From: Lederbergia galactosidilytica
GTDB lineage: Bacteria > Bacillota > Bacilli > Bacillales > Bacillaceae_C
DNA length: 64,000 nt
Assembly (NCBI RefSeq): GCF_017873565.1
Contig: NZ_JAGGKH010000005.1
Span: 124,001-188,000, forward strand
Direction: 5' to 3'
Made by a program: the position numbers and the translations under genes. This document shows, piece after piece, positions 63,815 to 64,000 of the stretch; position 1 is the stretch's first letter, and every line of letters starts with the position of its first letter. The notes under the pieces were generated by a model, which saw only the letters and a program-made list of their open reading frames with translations, was not told the DNA's origin and ran no database searches.

Positions 63815-64000
63815 TTGGATGTGCTTGCGACAACAAGAAAAGGTAATGAGAATGATGCAACCATTTTAATTCCTGGTTGGATTCAACTTCGTGGGGAATT
63901 AATGGCTGCAATCTTTTGTGGTATGTTAATTTTATTTGCATGGTTAATGGATGTGAGAGGATTTATCATGCCATCAGTTATTCTATATTTATTAGCTTAT
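63815..64000 (+). CDS. pfeT: N-terminus of a PfeT-like Fe(II)-exporting P-type ATPase (partial)
   Basis: Sixty-two residues are visible before the window ends. After a polar N-terminus comes GWIQLRGELMAAIFCGMLIL, then a second hydrophobic segment. This matches the start of the P1B-type ATPases PfeT (ZosA) of B. subtilis, which lack an N-terminal metal-binding domain. The phosphorylation and metal-site motifs lie outside the window. The TTG start has AAAGGTGG 7 bp upstream. Fur and PerR sites upstream fit pfeT, which is PerR-repressed and Fur-activated in B. subtilis. Confidence 0.72.
   Translation, partial: MDVLATTRKGNENDATILIPGWIQLRGELMAAIFCGMLILFAWLMDVRGFIMPSVILYLLAY

Overview
The window is a chromosomal segment of a low-G+C, endospore-forming member of the Bacillaceae. 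Orthologues of salA, gerD, kbaA, pdaB, sigW-rsiW, cdaA-cdaR and glmM occur in the order known from Bacillus subtilis. A Spo0E-like phosphatase gene, a gerA-type germination operon and forespore sigma-G promoters support a spore former. The gene order and accessory genes do not look like the B. subtilis group itself; I cannot name the species.

Layout. 1-4.2 kb: tail of cwlD, salA, gerD, a MITE-like element, kbaA and pdaB. 4.3-6.9 kb: seven tRNA genes (Asn, Thr, then Glu-Val-Tyr-Gln-Lys) around an AEC-family permease, with a tandem 122-bp repeat lodged between tRNA-Glu and tRNA-Val. 7.0-12.2 kb: spo0E-like gene, sigW-rsiW with a textbook sigma-W promoter, then cdaA-cdaR-glmM (c-di-AMP synthesis tied to cell-wall precursor synthesis). 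glmS does not follow glmM; a flagellin-like gene on the opposite strand does. 13.5-16.1 kb: metI-yxjG methionine operon behind a SAM-I riboswitch. 16.4-24.8 kb: accessory genes (methyltransferase, YfkAB-type radical SAM protein, TIMP-like secreted protein, MATE exporter, DUF1801, SRPBCC, MntR-controlled mntH).

25.1-35.0 kb is a galactan-utilisation locus: ganR, the sugar ABC transporter ganS-ganP-ganQ, GH42 beta-galactosidase ganA, and a large GH53 endo-galactanase that here carries two carbohydrate-binding-like modules and an LPXTG wall anchor. The galactanase would cut galactan at the cell surface, GanSPQ would import oligogalactosides and GanA would hydrolyse them inside. 35-44.4 kb: mixed small enzymes and regulators, the YebC-family gene yeeI, a DUF697-type GTPase and an RluA pseudouridine synthase.

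44.6-49.5 kb holds an ABC importer of the nitrate/sulfonate/taurine class, an HxlR regulator, a tandem DUF4242 protein and an acyl-CoA-dehydrogenase-like flavoprotein. I infer an uptake-and-oxidation pathway for an unknown, perhaps organosulfur, compound. 49.6-58.7 kb: two MFS exporters, yugN, VanY-type carboxypeptidase yodJ, an ECF sigma/DUF4367 pair and an arylamine N-acetyltransferase. 58.9-63.6 kb: a 52-bp tandem repeat array, then gerA-gerB-gerC plus a small two-helix gene under a sigma-G promoter. The window ends in the start of a PfeT-like iron-efflux P-type ATPase preceded by Fur boxes, a consensus sigma-A promoter and a PerR-box-like site.

Start codons were moved inward in many genes where a Shine-Dalgarno sequence clearly favours an internal start. 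Family assignments come from recognising motifs and remembered family members; no search was run.
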